6,776 nucleotides of DNA from assembly GCA_945949475.1 (NCBI GenBank), contig CAMFET010000044.1:1-6776 (forward strand), given 5' to 3'. The DNA is from an uncultured Phascolarctobacterium sp. (GTDB taxonomy: Bacteria > Bacillota > Negativicutes > Acidaminococcales > Acidaminococcaceae). The notes under the pieces were generated by a model, which did not search any database, was not told the origin of the DNA, and saw nothing but the letters and a program-made list of their open reading frames with translations. The position numbers and the translations under genes were made by a program. Shown in pieces: positions 5,559 to 6,776 of this stretch (positions are counted from its first letter, which is position 1; the number at the start of each line of letters is the position of its first letter).

Positions 5559-6776
5559 TCAGTCCTCACGCTTAGTGAAGCCCACAAATTTCGTAAATTG
5601 TTTATGGAAGAACAGATTAACTGTATCGACAGGACCATTACGATGCTTGGCAATAATCAGCTCAGTATGCTTGTTTTCGGTCTCGGGATTGTAGTAGTCC
5701 TCGCGATAGAGAAAAGCAACAATATCAGCATCCTGCTCCAAGGAGCCTGATTCACGCAGGTCGCTAAGCATGGGTCGTTTTACCTGGCGCGCTTCCACAC
5801 CGCGGCTCAACTGGGACAAGGCTAAAACAGGCACATCCAGCTCACGGGCCAGCGCTTTTAGTGAACGTGATATTTCGGAAACCTCCTGCTGGCGGTCACC
5901 GCTGGTATTGCGCTTGCCACTGCCCTGCATCAGCTGCAGATAGTCGACAACAATTAAGTCTAAGCCATGCTCCGCCTTCAAGCGTCGCGCACGACTACGC
6001 ATATCCATCACTGTAATGCCGGCGGTATCATCAATATAAATTTTAGCCTTACTCATAACATCACAGGCATCCCATAAATGCGTCCAATCATCTTCCTTCA
6101 TTTCGCCAATGCGCAGTCTTTGGCTATCAATATTGGCCTCTGCACATAGCATACGATTGACCAACTGCTCCTTGCTCATTTCCAAGCTGAAGAAGGCCAC
6201 ACTGCGAGGGTCGCCACCCACGCGTTTGTGCGCCCGCAGAGCCACATTCTGCACAATATTCAAGGCTAAGGCAGTTTTACCCATGGAGGGACGCGCTGCC
6301 AAAATAATAAAGTCGGAGGGATGCAAGCCACTAGTCAGCTTATCCAAATCATTAAAGCCAGTAGGAATACCCGTTAGACCGCCCTTATTATTGAGCAGCT
6401 TTTCGATATTCTGCACACTATCCATGAGTACTGCACTAATAGGTGTAAAATCTGCCCGCTTCTTGCGGTTAGATATCTCGAGAATGCGGCTTTCTGCTGT
6501 GTCCAACAGCACGCCCACCTCATCGTTAGCCTCGTAGCCCATGGCAGCAATCTCTGTTGATACCTTTACTAATTGGCGCAGAACGCTTTTTTCAGCAACA
6601 ATTTCCGCATGATATTTTACATTAGCTGCAGTCAAGACCACATTAGCCAAGCTAGTAATATAGGCAATACCGCCCACATCCTCCAGCTTGTTATCACGGC
6701 GCAAAATATCGGTCACTGTAATCATATCTACAGCTTCGTTTTTGTTATAAATCTCTAGCATAGCAGAGAAAATAAC
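5559..6776 (-). CDS. dnaB: Replicative DNA helicase DnaB (5' end beyond the window)
   Basis: This hexameric helicase unwinds DNA at the replication fork and recruits primase. The 405 visible codons cover the end of the N-terminal domain, the linker, and the whole RecA-like motor. Counting from the first visible codon, Walker A AARPSMGKT is at about 160-168, SLEMS with its catalytic-type Glu at about 197-201, Walker B LIVVDYLQLM at about 274-283, LSQLSRG at about 320-326, and AKHRNGP at about 376-382 with the Lys and Arg that act on the neighbouring subunit's nucleotide. The frame stays open to the window edge (…IFSAMLEIYNK). The Met at 6761 therefore lies inside the N-terminal domain and is not the start. 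About 40 residues are missing compared with the usual ~440-450. No intein or insertion interrupts the motor. It ends in its own terminator, upstream of purB. Confidence 0.97.
   Translation of the reverse strand, partial: VIFSAMLEIYNKNEAVDMITVTDILRRDNKLEDVGGIAYITSLANVVLTAANVKYHAEIVAEKSVLRQLVKVSTEIAAMGYEANDEVGVLLDTAESRILEISNRKKRADFTPISAVLMDSVQNIEKLLNNKGGLTGIPTGFNDLDKLTSGLHPSDFIILAARPSMGKTALALNIVQNVALRAHKRVGGDPRSVAFFSLEMSKEQLVNRMLCAEANIDSQRLRIGEMKEDDWTHLWDACDVMSKAKIYIDDTAGITVMDMRSRARRLKAEHGLDLIVVDYLQLMQGSGKRNTSGDRQQEVSEISRSLKALARELDVPVLALSQLSRGVEARQVKRPMLSDLRESGSLEQDADIVAFLYREDYYNPETENKHTELIIAKHRNGPVDTVNLFFHKQFTKFVGFTKRED

Noticed and set aside
6759..6761. ATG at 6761 as the start of dnaB
   Set aside because: The frame continues open to the edge with residues typical of the DnaB N-terminal domain, and a start here would remove a conserved helix.

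Overview
This window looks like ordinary chromosome from a low-to-mid GC Bacillota-type bacterium. I infer a member of the Negativicutes (Phascolarctobacterium/Acidaminococcus-like), but that is a judgement from protein style and gene order, not a proven assignment. Shine-Dalgarno sites are strong (GGAGG-type), promoters are clear sigma70-type boxes, and nearly every transcription unit ends in a rho-independent hairpin. I see no mobile element, integrase, CRISPR array, tRNA or rRNA.

Layout. On the + strand, 31-978 encodes an M19-family (membrane dipeptidase-like) metallopeptidase followed by its own terminator. Everything else reads from the - strand. From right to left these are: the replicative helicase dnaB (its first ~40 codons lie beyond the right edge) with a terminator; a promoter and an 84-nt leader carrying a terminator-like hairpin; purB and purA as a two-gene unit 28 bp apart, with a terminator; a D-2-hydroxyacid dehydrogenase with a terminator; and then a compact unit at about 1041-1554 that a standard gene caller would probably miss or mis-call.

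That unit is the most interesting part. It has a near-consensus promoter, a GC-rich ~120-nt leader that can fold in mutually exclusive ways, then two tiny genes of 28 and 25 codons. Each tiny gene has a near-perfect Shine-Dalgarno and encodes little more than one hydrophobic helix, and the unit closes with its own terminator. A single 113-codon open frame (1160-1501) runs across it, but that frame joins leader sequence, an out-of-frame pass through the first small gene, and the second small gene. It is not a plausible protein.

How the genes fit together. PurB and PurA act in the two-step IMP-to-AMP branch; PurB also acts earlier in IMP synthesis. They sit beside dnaB, as purA does in several Bacillota. 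The dipeptidase and the hydroxyacid dehydrogenase are stand-alone metabolic genes. The two small membrane proteins have no transporter or enzyme partner inside the window, so their role is unknown.
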